Positions 8,681 to 18,344 of a stretch of 64,000 nt of DNA are shown in pieces (within the stretch, counting starts at the first letter, position 1; every line of letters starts with the position of its first letter). The notes below the pieces were generated by a model. The model made no database searches, had not been told where the DNA came from, and was given only the letters and a program-made list of their open reading frames with translations. Origin of the DNA: Pedobacter miscanthi (GTDB lineage Bacteria; Bacteroidota; Bacteroidia; Sphingobacteriales; Sphingobacteriaceae); assembly GCF_003315595.1 (NCBI RefSeq), contig NZ_QNQU01000001.1, forward strand, positions 310,001-374,000, written 5' to 3'. A program made the position numbers and the translations under genes.

Positions 8681-10525
8681 TCAATTTCTCATCCAGCTAT
8701 TGTATATAAGGGTTTGCAGTTTGCTGGCTCCGGGCAAGGGCATAATGTCAAAACTTTTCGTTCGCCACTTATTCAAAATCAGCGTTAAGTCCTGCTCTGT
8801 TCCATTTCGCTTAATTCTGATTACAATCTGATCACCTTCTCTTTTATCAGGTATCGGGCCTTTAATCCCGGGCAAAGTAGCTTCATTTCCATCAATGCGC
8901 AAGATCTGATCATTTGGCTGGATGCCGGCTTTCCACGCAGGCGATTGCCAGCTTACTTCTCTTACTATAATGGAATTACCGTTTATGCCTGCCGAGATGC
9001 CCAGGTTGTTGCCGATAACCCAATGGCTAGCGGTATCAATGGCCAGTCCGGCATAAGAAAAATATTTGGCATAGTTTGGCTCCACGGTAGTATTGGCATA
9101 AGAAAACAGTTCATCAAGAGTTACACCTGCTATCTGTTCAGCCTCTTTTTTAAATTCATCAGCAGTAAAACCCCTGTTTTTCTCCTTGTAATATTTGCGG
9201 TAAAGTGATCGCATCAGATCATCCAATGAGCGTTGGTTTCCTGTTTCGTTTCTTATCTTTAAATCCAGCATGATTGCCAATGCACAACCTTTATCATACA
9301 CCGAAATTGTTTTATTCAGCTCATCTGCATTGCGGCTGTTCGGATTACCTTCCATCTCCCATATCGCACGGCTGGCGGCCGCAGCAGACTGATGCAAATG
9401 CCCCTCCTTATTTTCGTAGTTTTTAATGCATTCTTTAAAATTATCCAGCACCTGCTGTGCGCTCATCAATCCAGCGGCCCGCGTAATAATATTCTCATAA
9501 TACACTGTAAAACCTTCTGATACCCAAAGCAGATCAGTATAGTTCTCTTTACTATAGTCAAAAGGCCCCAGTTCGATCGGCCGGATGCGCTTTACATTAT
9601 AGGTGTGGAAATATTCATGTGCCAGGAAATTATAAAAATGCAACCTGTTTTTTGTTGTGAGCAGGTTTTTGTTCCCAATGATGAGCGAGGCAGAATTAAG
9701 ATGTTCGATACCGCCAAAACTTCCGCTCTGCGGCACTCCAACGGCCAAAAATGTGTAAGATTTATAGGGTATATCCCCAATAATCCGGCTTCCGCTCTCA
9801 AAAATCTTTTTCAGATCGACTGTAAGCTGAGTCCGGTCGAGATCCCCCAGGTTATAGCCTATAAACTGATGTGGAATACCTTTAACCATTATTGCAGGCA
9901 AAGTCTCCAGGTGGCCCATCAGTAGCGGACTGTCATACAATTCATCGAAATTAACAGCAGAAAACACATTTTTCTTCCCGGGCAGCTCATTTAATCCCAT
10001 AGCAACAAACTGAGGCCAAAGCTTATAGGGTTTCACTGTTAGGGTTACCGGAAATGGTAAAGCCTGCTGGGTATACAACAACAGGGCACCAGGTATAATG
10101 TAGCCATAATCTTCGGTAAGGTTAATATCTGCAATAAACGGATCTTCAGCTTTAACGTCATAACTTATATGGATATCCTGCTTTTTTGCAATTACCTGCC
10201 AGCTTCTGCGATCAGTATGTTCCCACTTTAAGGGTTTATTTGCGGCACCTGTTACGCTGAAATTACTTACTGCACTGGCATAATCCTTAATGGAATAAAA
10301 CCCGGGGGTCCAAACGGGCATCTGAAAATTTACCGTATCGGCTTGCACAGCTTTACAATTAAGTTCTACATGGTATAGATGTTTAGCCACCTCAGGCACG
10401 GAAATGACAAAACTCATTTTAGATTGTGCAAATAAACCAGAAGGGTTTAAAGCAATAAGAACCAGTACAAATAAAGCGTACACATTGGTTTTTGCTTTCA
10501 AATGGTAAGATTTTTTCATCATCAT
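8681..10525 (-). CDS. Secreted M61-family metallopeptidase with PDZ domain
   Basis: The 614-residue protein has a signal peptide ending near residue 34 (LFAQ|SK), so it acts in the periplasm or outside the cell. An N-terminal beta domain is followed by the zinc peptidase core: HEYFH at 303-307, with E337 in WVSEGFTVYYE as the probable third ligand. A PDZ domain follows at about 505-590 (GISAGI...PAWKAGIQPNDQILRIDG). Characterised M61 enzymes are glycyl-preferring aminopeptidases, but most bacterial members are untested. It is convergent with the first tRNA unit and downstream of the hybrid kinase on the same strand, 170 bases apart. Confidence 0.92.
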   Translation of the reverse strand: MMMKKSYHLKAKTNVYALFVLVLIALNPSGLFAQSKMSFVISVPEVAKHLYHVELNCKAVQADTVNFQMPVWTPGFYSIKDYASAVSNFSVTGAANKPLKWEHTDRRSWQVIAKKQDIHISYDVKAEDPFIADINLTEDYGYIIPGALLLYTQQALPFPVTLTVKPYKLWPQFVAMGLNELPGKKNVFSAVNFDELYDSPLLMGHLETLPAIMVKGIPHQFIGYNLGDLDRTQLTVDLKKIFESGSRIIGDIPYKSYTFLAVGVPQSGSFGGIEHLNSASLIIGNKNLLTTKNRLHFYNFLAHEYFHTYNVKRIRPIELGPFDYSKENYTDLLWVSEGFTVYYENIITRAAGLMSAQQVLDNFKECIKNYENKEGHLHQSAAAASRAIWEMEGNPNSRNADELNKTISVYDKGCALAIMLDLKIRNETGNQRSLDDLMRSLYRKYYKEKNRGFTADEFKKEAEQIAGVTLDELFSYANTTVEPNYAKYFSYAGLAIDTASHWVIGNNLGISAGINGNSIIVREVSWQSPAWKAGIQPNDQILRIDGNEATLPGIKGPIPDKREGDQIVIRIKRNGTEQDLTLILNKWRTKSFDIMPLPGASKLQTLIYNSWMRN

Positions 10526-10694
10526 TAATTATACTTTTTATATAAATTAAGAGGTACCTCAGAAACGGTAAAAAACGATGGGTACCAATAATACACCTGT
10601 GGCAATAACATATAAACCTAAAACTGCCTACTATTGTAGCAGCTAAAAGCGGAAATTGTTCTTCAAAAGGACCAGGAAAACCTACTCCGGCAAA

Positions 10695-13622
10695 TTAATT
10701 TTCAACCGGTAATTTAAAATAAAACAGCGATCCTTTGTCTGGTTCACTTTCCAGGTTGATATGCCCGCCGTGCCGGTTGATGATTTCGGAACAAAGATAA
10801 AGTCCGATGCCAAAACCCTGAAAACCCCTGTGTGCCGAATCTGTACGGTAGAAACGTTTAAATACGTGTTGCTGATCTTCATTTTTGATCCCGATGCCAT
10901 AATCACGTATACCAACGGTTAACATGTTACCGTCTGTTTCAGTAAAAACATCAATTTGTGGTGCTTCGGGTGCATATTTCACCGCATTTACCAATAAGTT
11001 TGTAATCACCTGCCCTATCTTGTCCCTGTCTGCGGATAATTTTAAATTTCCTTTTCCACCATAACTGATCTGGTGTTTTGAAGCGGTAGACTGTACATCT
11101 AATATTGTTTCATTTATCAGTTCATTAAGATCGAAATGTTCGGGTTTAAGATATAACATACCTTCATCGAGTTTGCTCACATCTAAAAGATCATCAACGA
11201 GTTTCGACATTTTTATTACCTGATGCCTTGCCCGATCGGCAACATGGGTTAACGATTCTTCCTGCAATTTCCGGGCTTTCATTTCGATTACCTGAACATA
11301 ACCCGAAAGTGCGGTTAAGGGCGTTTTAAGTTCGTGTGTGGCCACAGCTACAAAATCGCGCATGTGTTGTTCGTTATGCCTCCTAATACGGTTAATCTTG
11401 ATCTGCGCCCTTACTTTGCTCAACAACTCCTGACCAGAAAATGGTTTCACCAGGTAATCATCTGCGCCAGCCTCCAGGCCATCAATCCGCGATTCTTCTC
11501 CGGCCCTGGCTGAAAGAAAAATCAAAGGGATCCAGTGCTTTTCTTCCTTTTCGCGGAGTTTGGCCAAAAGGGCCTTACCATCCATTACAGGCATCATAAT
11601 ATCACTTAATATTAAATCAGGACTCAATGACATAAGCTGCTCAAGAGCATCGGCACCATTTACTGCCGTATAAACCGTAAATTCAGGTTGGAGCAGGCGT
11701 TTAAGATAGTCGCGCATATCGGCATTATCATCAACCAGCAAAACCTTGCCTTCTTCTTCACCCTGATATACATTTTCGGGTTCCTCTTTTGGAGATGCCG
11801 CGTTAGCATATTCGTTACCCAGTAAACCTGAAGCCTCCTGTAAAAAAGATTCGCGGAGGTTGCTGGCACTGGCCTGATAATCTTTATCGTATACCAACTC
11901 TTGCGGAAGGTGTGCACTGCCCAATGGCATCATTATAGTAAATTTTGAACCTTCGCCTAAAGTACTTTCTACCTTAATTTCGCCGCCGTGCAGGTGAACA
12001 AGTTCGCTCACCAGCGAAAGCCCGATTCCAGAACCTTCGTGGGTACGGCCTGCAGAATTTTCAACACGGTGAAAACGCTCGAACATGTGCGGAAGTTCTT
12101 CTTCGGGGATACCAACGCCAGTATCGATTACGGCCAGTTCTACCATATTACCCAATACTTCAAGCTTCAGGATAATACTTCCCTGCAGTGTGTATTTAAA
12201 GGCATTGGATAATAAATTGAGGACGATTTTTTCCCACATCTGTATATCTACATAAGCTTCCAGTTCGGTTGCCGGGGTTTCAACAATCAGTTCCATTCCG
12301 GCCTTTTCGATAATTGAACGGAAACTACTTGCTAAATCGGCCGTAAACCCAGCAAGATCAAGTGGCTGATAAGCAACTTTTACACGGCCAGCCTCCACAC
12401 GGCTAAAATCGAGCAGGTTATTAACCAGTTTAAGGAGCCTTAATGCATTACGATGGGTAGCCAGAACCGTTTCCCTTACCTGAGGGTCTTTCATAATGGC
12501 ATGACGCTGCAGATCTTCCAACGGACCTAACATTAAAGTGAGCGGTGTACGAAACTCGTGACTAACATTGCTAAAAAAAGCAGTTTTAGATCGGTCGATA
12601 GCAGCTAATGCCTGCGCCCTTTTTTGCTCCTGCTCATAAGCATAAACATTAGAAACTGCGGTACTAAACGTATTGGCCAATAGCGTATAAAAGCCTAAAT
12701 ATTCCTCGTCCATGGCCCTACGCGCACTAACCCCTGCAACAATGTAACCAAAAGGGCTATCTTTACCCGATAGAAATACAGGCAGGATAACTGCGCTAGC
12801 TGGTTTTTCGGGATAAGGTTTACAGGCGAAATCGCCAAAACGCTCGTTAAGATCATCAATAACCAGGGGAGCAGACTGAACTTCGGAGAAAGGCCATTTA
12901 CTATCGCGATCTGAAAGATTAATTTCATTAACTGCAAGATGGCTGGCATTTTCGACACCTGCAGCACTTAACAATGCTGCATTTTCTCCCTCTGGAGATA
13001 ATATATAAAAAAGCAAAAAGGGCAGATCGTTTACAAAATCGTTATGATGCTGGGTAGTGAGTAAACCTATATCTTCGATGGTTTTGGCTTTTCCCAACAG
13101 TGCAGCAACATCGCGGAGCACCTGTGTTCTTCTGGCACTCAGCATTTTATCGGTAGTTTCGGTTATCGGGTGAAAAATCCCCCCAACTCCACCGGTCTCA
13201 TCCCGTATGGGTGCAAAAGAAAAAGTCATAAAGGCTTCTTCCAGGTATCCGTACCTAAAAAGGAACATCTGCTGGTCTTTAATATAAGTACCCTCTCCCA
13301 TTTGTCCCTGGGTAAATTTATCGCCAACTACTTCCAGTGCCGATTCCCAGCACACACGAAAATTCATGCCCATCGATTCGGGATGCATGGCGCCGCAAAT
13401 AGGCCTGTAAGCATCATTATAAATCTGGATAGTTTCAGGGCCCCAGGCAATTAATATGGGAAATGTTGAGGAAAGACAAAGGCTTACCGAAGTACGGAGA
13501 CTTTGAGGCCAGTTTTCTACAGGGCCTAAAGGGTTTTTAGACCAGTCCATAGATCGTATAAGCGCGCCCATTTCGCCACCACCTAATAAAAACTGTTCAT
13601 TCGATAAGGTTTGACTATCCAT
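10695..13622 (-). CDS. Hybrid histidine kinase with two kinase cores around a receiver domain
   Basis: The 975-residue protein has no signal peptide or transmembrane segment, so it is probably a cytoplasmic sensor. In order it has a PAS-like domain (about 25-155), a GAF-like domain (170-330), the first HisKA with H355 in SHEFRTP, the first HATPase (N-box near 470, TGVGIP 501-506), a receiver (acidic pair 631-632, phosphoacceptor D674 in SDIMMP, K726), a second HisKA with H763 in THELKTP, and the second HATPase (N875/N879, DYGIGI from 907). Phosphate could pass from H355 to D674 within the protein. The second core lies C-terminal to the receiver and has no own receiver, so the final output partner is unknown. 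No DNA-binding domain is present. Confidence 0.93.
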   Translation of the reverse strand: MDSQTLSNEQFLLGGGEMGALIRSMDWSKNPLGPVENWPQSLRTSVSLCLSSTFPILIAWGPETIQIYNDAYRPICGAMHPESMGMNFRVCWESALEVVGDKFTQGQMGEGTYIKDQQMFLFRYGYLEEAFMTFSFAPIRDETGGVGGIFHPITETTDKMLSARRTQVLRDVAALLGKAKTIEDIGLLTTQHHNDFVNDLPFLLFYILSPEGENAALLSAAGVENASHLAVNEINLSDRDSKWPFSEVQSAPLVIDDLNERFGDFACKPYPEKPASAVILPVFLSGKDSPFGYIVAGVSARRAMDEEYLGFYTLLANTFSTAVSNVYAYEQEQKRAQALAAIDRSKTAFFSNVSHEFRTPLTLMLGPLEDLQRHAIMKDPQVRETVLATHRNALRLLKLVNNLLDFSRVEAGRVKVAYQPLDLAGFTADLASSFRSIIEKAGMELIVETPATELEAYVDIQMWEKIVLNLLSNAFKYTLQGSIILKLEVLGNMVELAVIDTGVGIPEEELPHMFERFHRVENSAGRTHEGSGIGLSLVSELVHLHGGEIKVESTLGEGSKFTIMMPLGSAHLPQELVYDKDYQASASNLRESFLQEASGLLGNEYANAASPKEEPENVYQGEEEGKVLLVDDNADMRDYLKRLLQPEFTVYTAVNGADALEQLMSLSPDLILSDIMMPVMDGKALLAKLREKEEKHWIPLIFLSARAGEESRIDGLEAGADDYLVKPFSGQELLSKVRAQIKINRIRRHNEQHMRDFVAVATHELKTPLTALSGYVQVIEMKARKLQEESLTHVADRARHQVIKMSKLVDDLLDVSKLDEGMLYLKPEHFDLNELINETILDVQSTASKHQISYGGKGNLKLSADRDKIGQVITNLLVNAVKYAPEAPQIDVFTETDGNMLTVGIRDYGIGIKNEDQQHVFKRFYRTDSAHRGFQGFGIGLYLCSEIINRHGGHINLESEPDKGSLFYFKLPVEN

Positions 13623-13937
13623 TTTTTAATGATCCTTTTAGAGGAGCTAAAGATAGAATAAAATGATAAGAGTAAAATCAGGGCTCATGGCATAGCCTTT
13701 AAATTTGAATAGAAAAAGAGAATTATTCCATTTAGTGCTGATTTTTGTTAAACTTAATGCCAACTGGTTTCAATTTAACTTACAAATACCATTAACTTTT
13801 CCAGACTTAGCTATTTTTGATCTTTATCAAAATTATCCTTACAGACTGATAAAAGCATTATTTTAAAATTAATTTAAATTTATCTTCCTCATTTTTAACC
13901 AATAATCAACCCAACACCATTTTTTTATTTTATTTTT

Positions 13938-13967
13938 TTGCATTGAAAAGTTTAATTTCTATATTTG
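13938..13967 (+). promoter_or_regulatory. Promoter of the second tRNA-Gly/tRNA-Leu unit
   Basis: TTG (13938-13940), 19-base spacer, TATATTTG (13960-13967), followed by GCA as in the first unit. Upstream, 13623-13937 is AT-rich and holds no gene I can see. Confidence 0.8.
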
Positions 13968-14002
13968 CAACCCCAAAGGAACACAGCGAATGTGTAAATT
14001 TT

Positions 14003-14078
<76 letters not shown>

Positions 14079-14105
14079 AAATGCCTTCCTACCAGAAGGC
14101 ATTTT
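14079..14105 (+). terminator. Hairpin after tRNA-Gly copy 2
   Basis: The stem AAATGCCTTC / GAAGGCATTT with a six-base loop is followed by TAGTTT. It corresponds to the hairpin at 8466, and may be a terminator or a processing signal. Confidence 0.55.
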
Positions 14106-14147
14106 AGTTTAAGTTAACCAAGCCGGTGGAAATCGGCAACGGCTAAT

Positions 14148-14231
14148 GCTCGGGTGGTGGAACTGGTAGACACGCAGGACTTAAAATCCTGTGCTTTCAA
14201 AGGCGTGCGGGTTCGATTCCCGCCCCGAGTA
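14148..14231 (+). tRNA. tRNA-Leu (anticodon UAA), copy 2
   Basis: Same 84 bases as 8537-8620, without encoded CCA. The spacer from tRNA-Gly again carries AGTTAACCAAGC.GGTGGA and GGCTAAT. Confidence 0.95.
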
Positions 14232-14247
14232 CAACAAAAATCGAACG

Positions 14248-14278
14248 AAAAAGCCATCAGAAATGATGGCTTTTTGTT
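14248..14278 (+). terminator. Terminator of the second tRNA unit
   Basis: The stem AAAAAGCCATCA / TGATGGCTTTTT with a GAAA loop is followed by TTGTTAT. The stem sequence differs from the first unit's terminator but the loop and geometry are the same. Confidence 0.85.
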
Positions 14279-14315
14279 ATAATCGAATTCTTTTTTAGTA
14301 TATTTATAACAGAAA

Positions 14316-14909
14316 TTAAGCACCCACATTGCCCGTTTTCACATCTCCTGCCCTTTTATAACTTACAATAATTACTCCGCTTGGTGTAACTATGCTTTCT
14401 GTTAAGGCAAGTGCTGCTGGAATAGCGCCGTTTTCGAAAAGCTTTTTTCCTTTTCCCAATGTTAAGGGATAAATTTTTAGCCGAAGTTCATCTACCAAGT
14501 CATTTTTGAGCAAAAGCTGAATCAGTTCGCTGCTGCCCCAAACCTGAATATCGCCACCATCTGTATTTTTAAGCTTTTCGATATCTGCCACACTTTTAAG
14601 GAAACTGGTATTTTTCCAATCAGATTTATCCCTGGTTTCGGATAAGATATATTTGGCTCCATCATTAATTCCGGGCCAAAAATCGGCATGCTGTGGCCAG
14701 TAAGATTCAAAAATTTCAAATGTTTTTCTACCCAAAAGGTACTCAGCAGGCTTAAGCTCTTCTTCTATAACCTTGCCAAAAACTTCGTCGCCGTAAGATG
14801 CCGTCCAGCCGCCATATTCAAACCCTCCTGATCTATCTTCATCAGGTCCGCCCGGCGCCTGCATCACCCCATCTAACGTAATCATGCTTAAAACAGTTAT
14901 CTTTCTCAT
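14316..14909 (-). CDS. Dihydrofolate reductase-like / RibD C-terminal domain protein
   Basis: The 197-residue protein belongs to the YyaP/YwjB type of small RibD_C-fold proteins. It opens RKITVLSMITLDGVMQAPGG and has GG.........FGKVIEEELKPAEYLLGRKTFEIF in the middle. Late IQVWGSSELIQLLLKNDLVDELRLKIYPLTLGKGKKLF is the typical NADPH-binding half. It probably reduces an unknown substrate. The family is close to riboflavin pathway reductases but is not itself RibD or FolA, and a true folA lies at 54183. An alpha/beta hydrolase gene lies 52 bases upstream on the same strand. Confidence 0.85.
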   Translation of the reverse strand: MRKITVLSMITLDGVMQAPGGPDEDRSGGFEYGGWTASYGDEVFGKVIEEELKPAEYLLGRKTFEIFESYWPQHADFWPGINDGAKYILSETRDKSDWKNTSFLKSVADIEKLKNTDGGDIQVWGSSELIQLLLKNDLVDELRLKIYPLTLGKGKKLFENGAIPAALALTESIVTPSGVIIVSYKRAGDVKTGNVGA

Positions 14910-14961
14910 ATCGTAATAATTTATAGTTTAACTTAATTGCTGTTTTTATGGCTATCAAAAC

Positions 14962-15834
14962 TTATTTCAAAAAACCATCAACATAACTTAAAAGTGTTTT
15001 GGTTTGCATCATCAAACTCACATGCCCCTGACCCGGAACAATGGCCAATTGCGATTTCGGCATCACTCCAAAATCGGCAACTTTCCCACCACCCAATAAC
15101 TGATAGGTTTTCGCCAGTTCAATTTTATCAAGGCCGTCGTTATCACCTGCTATAATCAATACCGGCGCAGTAATTTTAGCAACATTAGCTTCGCCTAAAT
15201 CAAATGGCTCTCCCGCTGATGCCATCATTTGCTTCAAAAATGGAATCCATTTTGTTTTATCAGGTGCAACAGCATCATAAGCGGCTTTCATAGGGCTGTT
15301 TTCAAAAAGTTCGGGTTTCATGTTTTTAAATGCATTGTTTATTTCGGGTAGCCAGCCGGTACTTTTATAGGTTGAAGAAATGATTACCAGCTTACTCAAA
15401 CGTTTAGGATTCTGTATGGCAAACTCGTAAGCAATGGCGCCACCAAAACTATAACCCAACACGTCGGCACTATCAACTTTCAGGTAATCCATCACCCCCA
15501 CTACATCTTTTGCTAAAGTGGCATGCGATAGTTTCCTATCTGAATAAGGCGTATGCCCGTGTCCCTGCAATTCTACTGCAATTACTTTTCTGGTTTTAGC
15601 CAGTTCAGGGATTAACTCACCCCAGTTTGTACCAATGGTCATAAAAGCACCATGCAGTAAAACAAGAGGTTTACCCTCGCCGTATACTTCGTAATAAACT
15701 TTTGTACCATTAACCGGTGCGTAACCGCTGTTAGAAGGTTTAATTTGTGCATTAGACTGCGACGCACCGAATAGAATCATTACAATAAAAAGTATTGATT
15801 TGAGGGAATTTCTGGTGTTAAATAAGCTTTTCAT
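14962..15834 (-). CDS. Secreted alpha/beta hydrolase
   Basis: The 290-residue protein has a signal peptide (hydrophobic 13-24, cleavage near SNAQ at 27-30), so it is exported. The alpha/beta-hydrolase fold shows HG (61-62) as oxyanion motif, nucleophile S129 in GYSFGG, an acid in AGDNDG (D231 or D233) and H271 in PGQGHVSL. The substrate is unknown. Its closest visible style is the haloperoxidase/esterase group. It is transcribed in the same direction as the RibD-like gene that follows 52 bases later. Confidence 0.87.
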   Translation of the reverse strand: MKSLFNTRNSLKSILFIVMILFGASQSNAQIKPSNSGYAPVNGTKVYYEVYGEGKPLVLLHGAFMTIGTNWGELIPELAKTRKVIAVELQGHGHTPYSDRKLSHATLAKDVVGVMDYLKVDSADVLGYSFGGAIAYEFAIQNPKRLSKLVIISSTYKSTGWLPEINNAFKNMKPELFENSPMKAAYDAVAPDKTKWIPFLKQMMASAGEPFDLGEANVAKITAPVLIIAGDNDGLDKIELAKTYQLLGGGKVADFGVMPKSQLAIVPGQGHVSLMMQTKTLLSYVDGFLK

Positions 15835-16094
15835 ATTGTTTTTAAGTTTAAATCTTGTTTTGACAATACAAATATGGAGCGCATTTCAGAATTTGATCGC
15901 GTGGGGAAACGACAACTTAGGGGGCAAATTCCGACAGTAATAATTTAAATTCAAGCAAAGGGTAATGCTTGGAAGGTTAAAAATACTCAACAAACTGACC
16001 ACTAAGGAGTTTTAAAAAAAATTACGATCATTCTCTTTCAAAAAACAAAGACAATTTTATATTTTTAATACAATTTTATCTATAAAACCAAACT

Positions 16095-17234
16095 ATGAAA
16101 AACATCACCCCATTTAAAATTGAAGTCGATCAGACCGTACTCAACGATCTGCAGAACCGCCTACAGCACACCCGATGGCCTGATGAGCCTGAAGGAGCAG
16201 ATTGGAATTATGGCACTAATCCAACTTATTTAAAGGAATTAGTTACTTACTGGCAAAAAGATTACGACTGGCGTAAACATGAATCGGAACTGAATACATT
16301 ACCCCACTTTAAAGCTGAAATTGATGGCATCAACATTCATTTCATCCACGTTAAAGGCAAAGGCCAAAATCCTAAACCACTTTTGCTTACGCATGGATGG
16401 CCCGATAGTTTTTACCGTTTTTATAAGGTAATTCCTTTATTAACCGATCCGGAAAGTGCAGGTGGCAATAGCGAACAATCTTTCGACCTGATTATACCTT
16501 CGCTGCCTGGCTTTGGTTTTTCAGATCGTGTAGCGCTCAATACCGATCAGGTGGCAGTTTTATGGGCAAAACTGATGAAAATTTTAGGTTACGATCAATA
16601 TTATGCTGCCGGTGGTGATATTGGCGCCATTGTGACCAAATCGCTGGCTAACCAGCAGCCCGATCGTGTTATCGCCATCCACCTCACTGATGTAGGTTAT
16701 CCTAACGGACAGGAAGACTGGGCAAACATGTCGGCAGCAGAGCAGGAATTTGGCCAGTTTATACAACAATGGTGGTACACTGAGGGTGCATACAACATGA
16801 TCCAGTCTACAAAACCGCAAACATTAGGCTACGGACTTAACGATTCGCCCGCAGGGCTTGCGGCGTGGATAATTGAAAAATTTAACAGCTGGAGCGATAC
16901 CCATGGTAATATCGAAAATAGTTTTACCAAAGATGAACTGCTTACCAATATCATGATTTACTGGGTAAGCCAAACTATTAATACGTCTATCAGAACTTAC
17001 CTCGAAAATGCCAGGGCAGGATGGTCTGGCGAGCCATCTCCTTCAGCCGAATATGTGAAAACGCCTTCTGCAGTAAGTATATTCCCCGCCGAAGCACCTG
17101 TACCGATAGAATGGGCCAAACGTATGGTGAATGTTAAACGTTTTAACAAAATGGAAAAAGGCGGGCATTTCGCTGCATTGGAAGTGCCCGATACCTGGGT
17201 GAATGAGTTACGGAGCTTTTTTTATAGTTTATAA
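16095..17234 (+). CDS. Epoxide hydrolase (EHN domain, alpha/beta hydrolase)
   Basis: The 379-residue protein has the N-terminal epoxide-hydrolase domain (1-105, beginning ITPFKIEVDQTVLNDLQNRL, with TRWPDEPEGADWNYG), then the catalytic fold. HGWPDS at 100-105 forms the oxyanion site, D175 in GGDIGA is the nucleophile, and H358 in KGGHFAALE is the general base. This matches the microsomal/juvenile-hormone epoxide hydrolase type that opens epoxides to diols. No export signal is seen. It is transcribed away from the secreted hydrolase, with 260 AT-rich bases between. A hairpin terminator follows. Confidence 0.9.
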   Translation: MKNITPFKIEVDQTVLNDLQNRLQHTRWPDEPEGADWNYGTNPTYLKELVTYWQKDYDWRKHESELNTLPHFKAEIDGINIHFIHVKGKGQNPKPLLLTHGWPDSFYRFYKVIPLLTDPESAGGNSEQSFDLIIPSLPGFGFSDRVALNTDQVAVLWAKLMKILGYDQYYAAGGDIGAIVTKSLANQQPDRVIAIHLTDVGYPNGQEDWANMSAAEQEFGQFIQQWWYTEGAYNMIQSTKPQTLGYGLNDSPAGLAAWIIEKFNSWSDTHGNIENSFTKDELLTNIMIYWVSQTINTSIRTYLENARAGWSGEPSPSAEYVKTPSAVSIFPAEAPVPIEWAKRMVNVKRFNKMEKGGHFAALEVPDTWVNELRSFFYSL

Positions 17235-17255
17235 GTCCTGAATATTTTCGAGAAT

Positions 17256-17293
17256 AAAAGCCCGGTGCTTCAGGCAGCATACACCGGGTTTTA
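17256..17293 (+). terminator. Terminator after the epoxide hydrolase gene
   Basis: The stem CCCGGTG (17261-17267) / CACCGGG (17282-17288) is preceded by AAAAG and followed by TTTTAT. The loop is long (14 bases). Confidence 0.7.
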
Positions 17294-17444
17294 TAAACAT
17301 AATCTTTACATCCTGGCTCTGCTTTCTGCAAAAATCTTCCTTCGATATTCCGATCACAAATAATGATAGCATAAATCTCTTTAAATCATTTTGAACGATT
17401 AAATTTCATACCTAGTTTTGATTATAAATATCAATTTTTAAAAA

Positions 17445-17855
17445 ATGGAACAAAAACTGCCCTTACCGCCATTTACCCACGAAACCGCGTTGCAAAAAGT
17501 ACAAATGGCCGAAGATGCCTGGAACAGCCGCGATCCGGAAAGGGTATGCCTGGCTTACACCATCGATACAGAGTGGCGCAACCGCACTGATTTTATCAAT
17601 GGCCGTGAAGAAGTGAAAACATTTTTAACCCGCAAATGGGAAAAAGAACTGGATTATAAACTCAAAAAAGAGCTTTGGACTTTTGCCGGAAACCGCATTG
17701 CAGTAAGGTTTGAGTATGAATGGCATAATGCCGACGGCCAATGGCACCGTAGTTATGGAAACGAACTTTGGGAATTTGACGAAAATGGTTTGATGCAGAA
17801 AAGGTTTGCAAGCATTAACGACATGCAGATTGAAGAGAAAGACAGATATTTATAA
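17445..17855 (+). CDS. NTF2-like protein, DUF1348 family
   Basis: The 136-residue protein is a small alpha+beta barrel of the SnoaL/NTF2-like type. The conserved DUF1348 features are [13 protein letters not shown] near the start, the T.WRNRTDF.NGREE segment, and the aromatic [24 protein letters not shown] strand pair. The family has no settled biochemical role, and homologues are usually single-domain cytosolic proteins. The length is close to normal. The ATG at 17445 is preceded by an A-rich leader. Confidence 0.85.
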   Translation: MEQKLPLPPFTHETALQKVQMAEDAWNSRDPERVCLAYTIDTEWRNRTDFINGREEVKTFLTRKWEKELDYKLKKELWTFAGNRIAVRFEYEWHNADGQWHRSYGNELWEFDENGLMQKRFASINDMQIEEKDRYL

Positions 17856-17976
17856 TTGGTTCATTAGCCATTATTGATCGGTAAAACAAACTGATTAATT
17901 GTACAAATGGGTTAATCGATGCCAAAGGTTAATCGCTTATCGCTCTCCACTAAACTAATTAATTACCACCGTTTGG

Positions 17977-18201
17977 TCATTGATTATTGGTATTCAAATA
18001 CTTTTTACAAAACGGAAAATCCTTTTCTCTATATGCTCCAGCGGCTAATTTATCGACATTAGCGGTTTCAATTTTAGCAGGTATGTAACTGTCTAAATCT
18101 CTATGATCCATATCGTCGTTCATAAGTACATAAGGAGAAAACGGTATACCAGTATCAAAAGGCCGGTTTTCTTCATCATGGCAGATTAAAACCTGGTTAA
18201 T
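17977..18201 (-). pseudogene. Gene remnant, 74 codons, no start
   Basis: The minus strand between two stops reads a protein-like sequence. It contains CHDEENRPFDTGIPFSPY, MNDDMDHRDLDSYIPAKIE and REKDFPFCKKYL and ends at TGA (17977-17979). Composition is balanced and charged, unlike the AT-driven junk frames around it. There is no usable start: an in-frame TAA stands at 18202-18204 and the first ATG would leave 48 residues. I take it as the C-terminal end of a lost gene, family unknown; a short functional ORF from the internal ATG is the alternative. The rest of 17856-18344 holds no other feature. Confidence 0.5.
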
Positions 18202-18344
18202 TTAAGTAAGGAGCGCGGCCAAAAAATATAAATTAGGGCGAATGGCAACTCTTGATATTTAATATTTTATAAACAAAATTTAACCCTTCAAACTAAATCC
18301 ATTTAGATGGATTATTCGTTTATTTACATATTAAAAAACACAAA

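Noticed and set aside
8580-8831. Plus-strand open frame starting in tRNA-Leu copy 1
   Set aside because: It begins inside a tRNA, crosses its terminator, and runs antisense to the M61 peptidase gene.
14114-14329. Minus-strand open frame across tRNA-Leu copy 2 giving GGNRTRTPLKAQDFKSC
   Set aside because: This protein string is a well-known artefact: it is the antisense translation of tRNA-Leu. The frame owes its length to the tRNA, not to selection.
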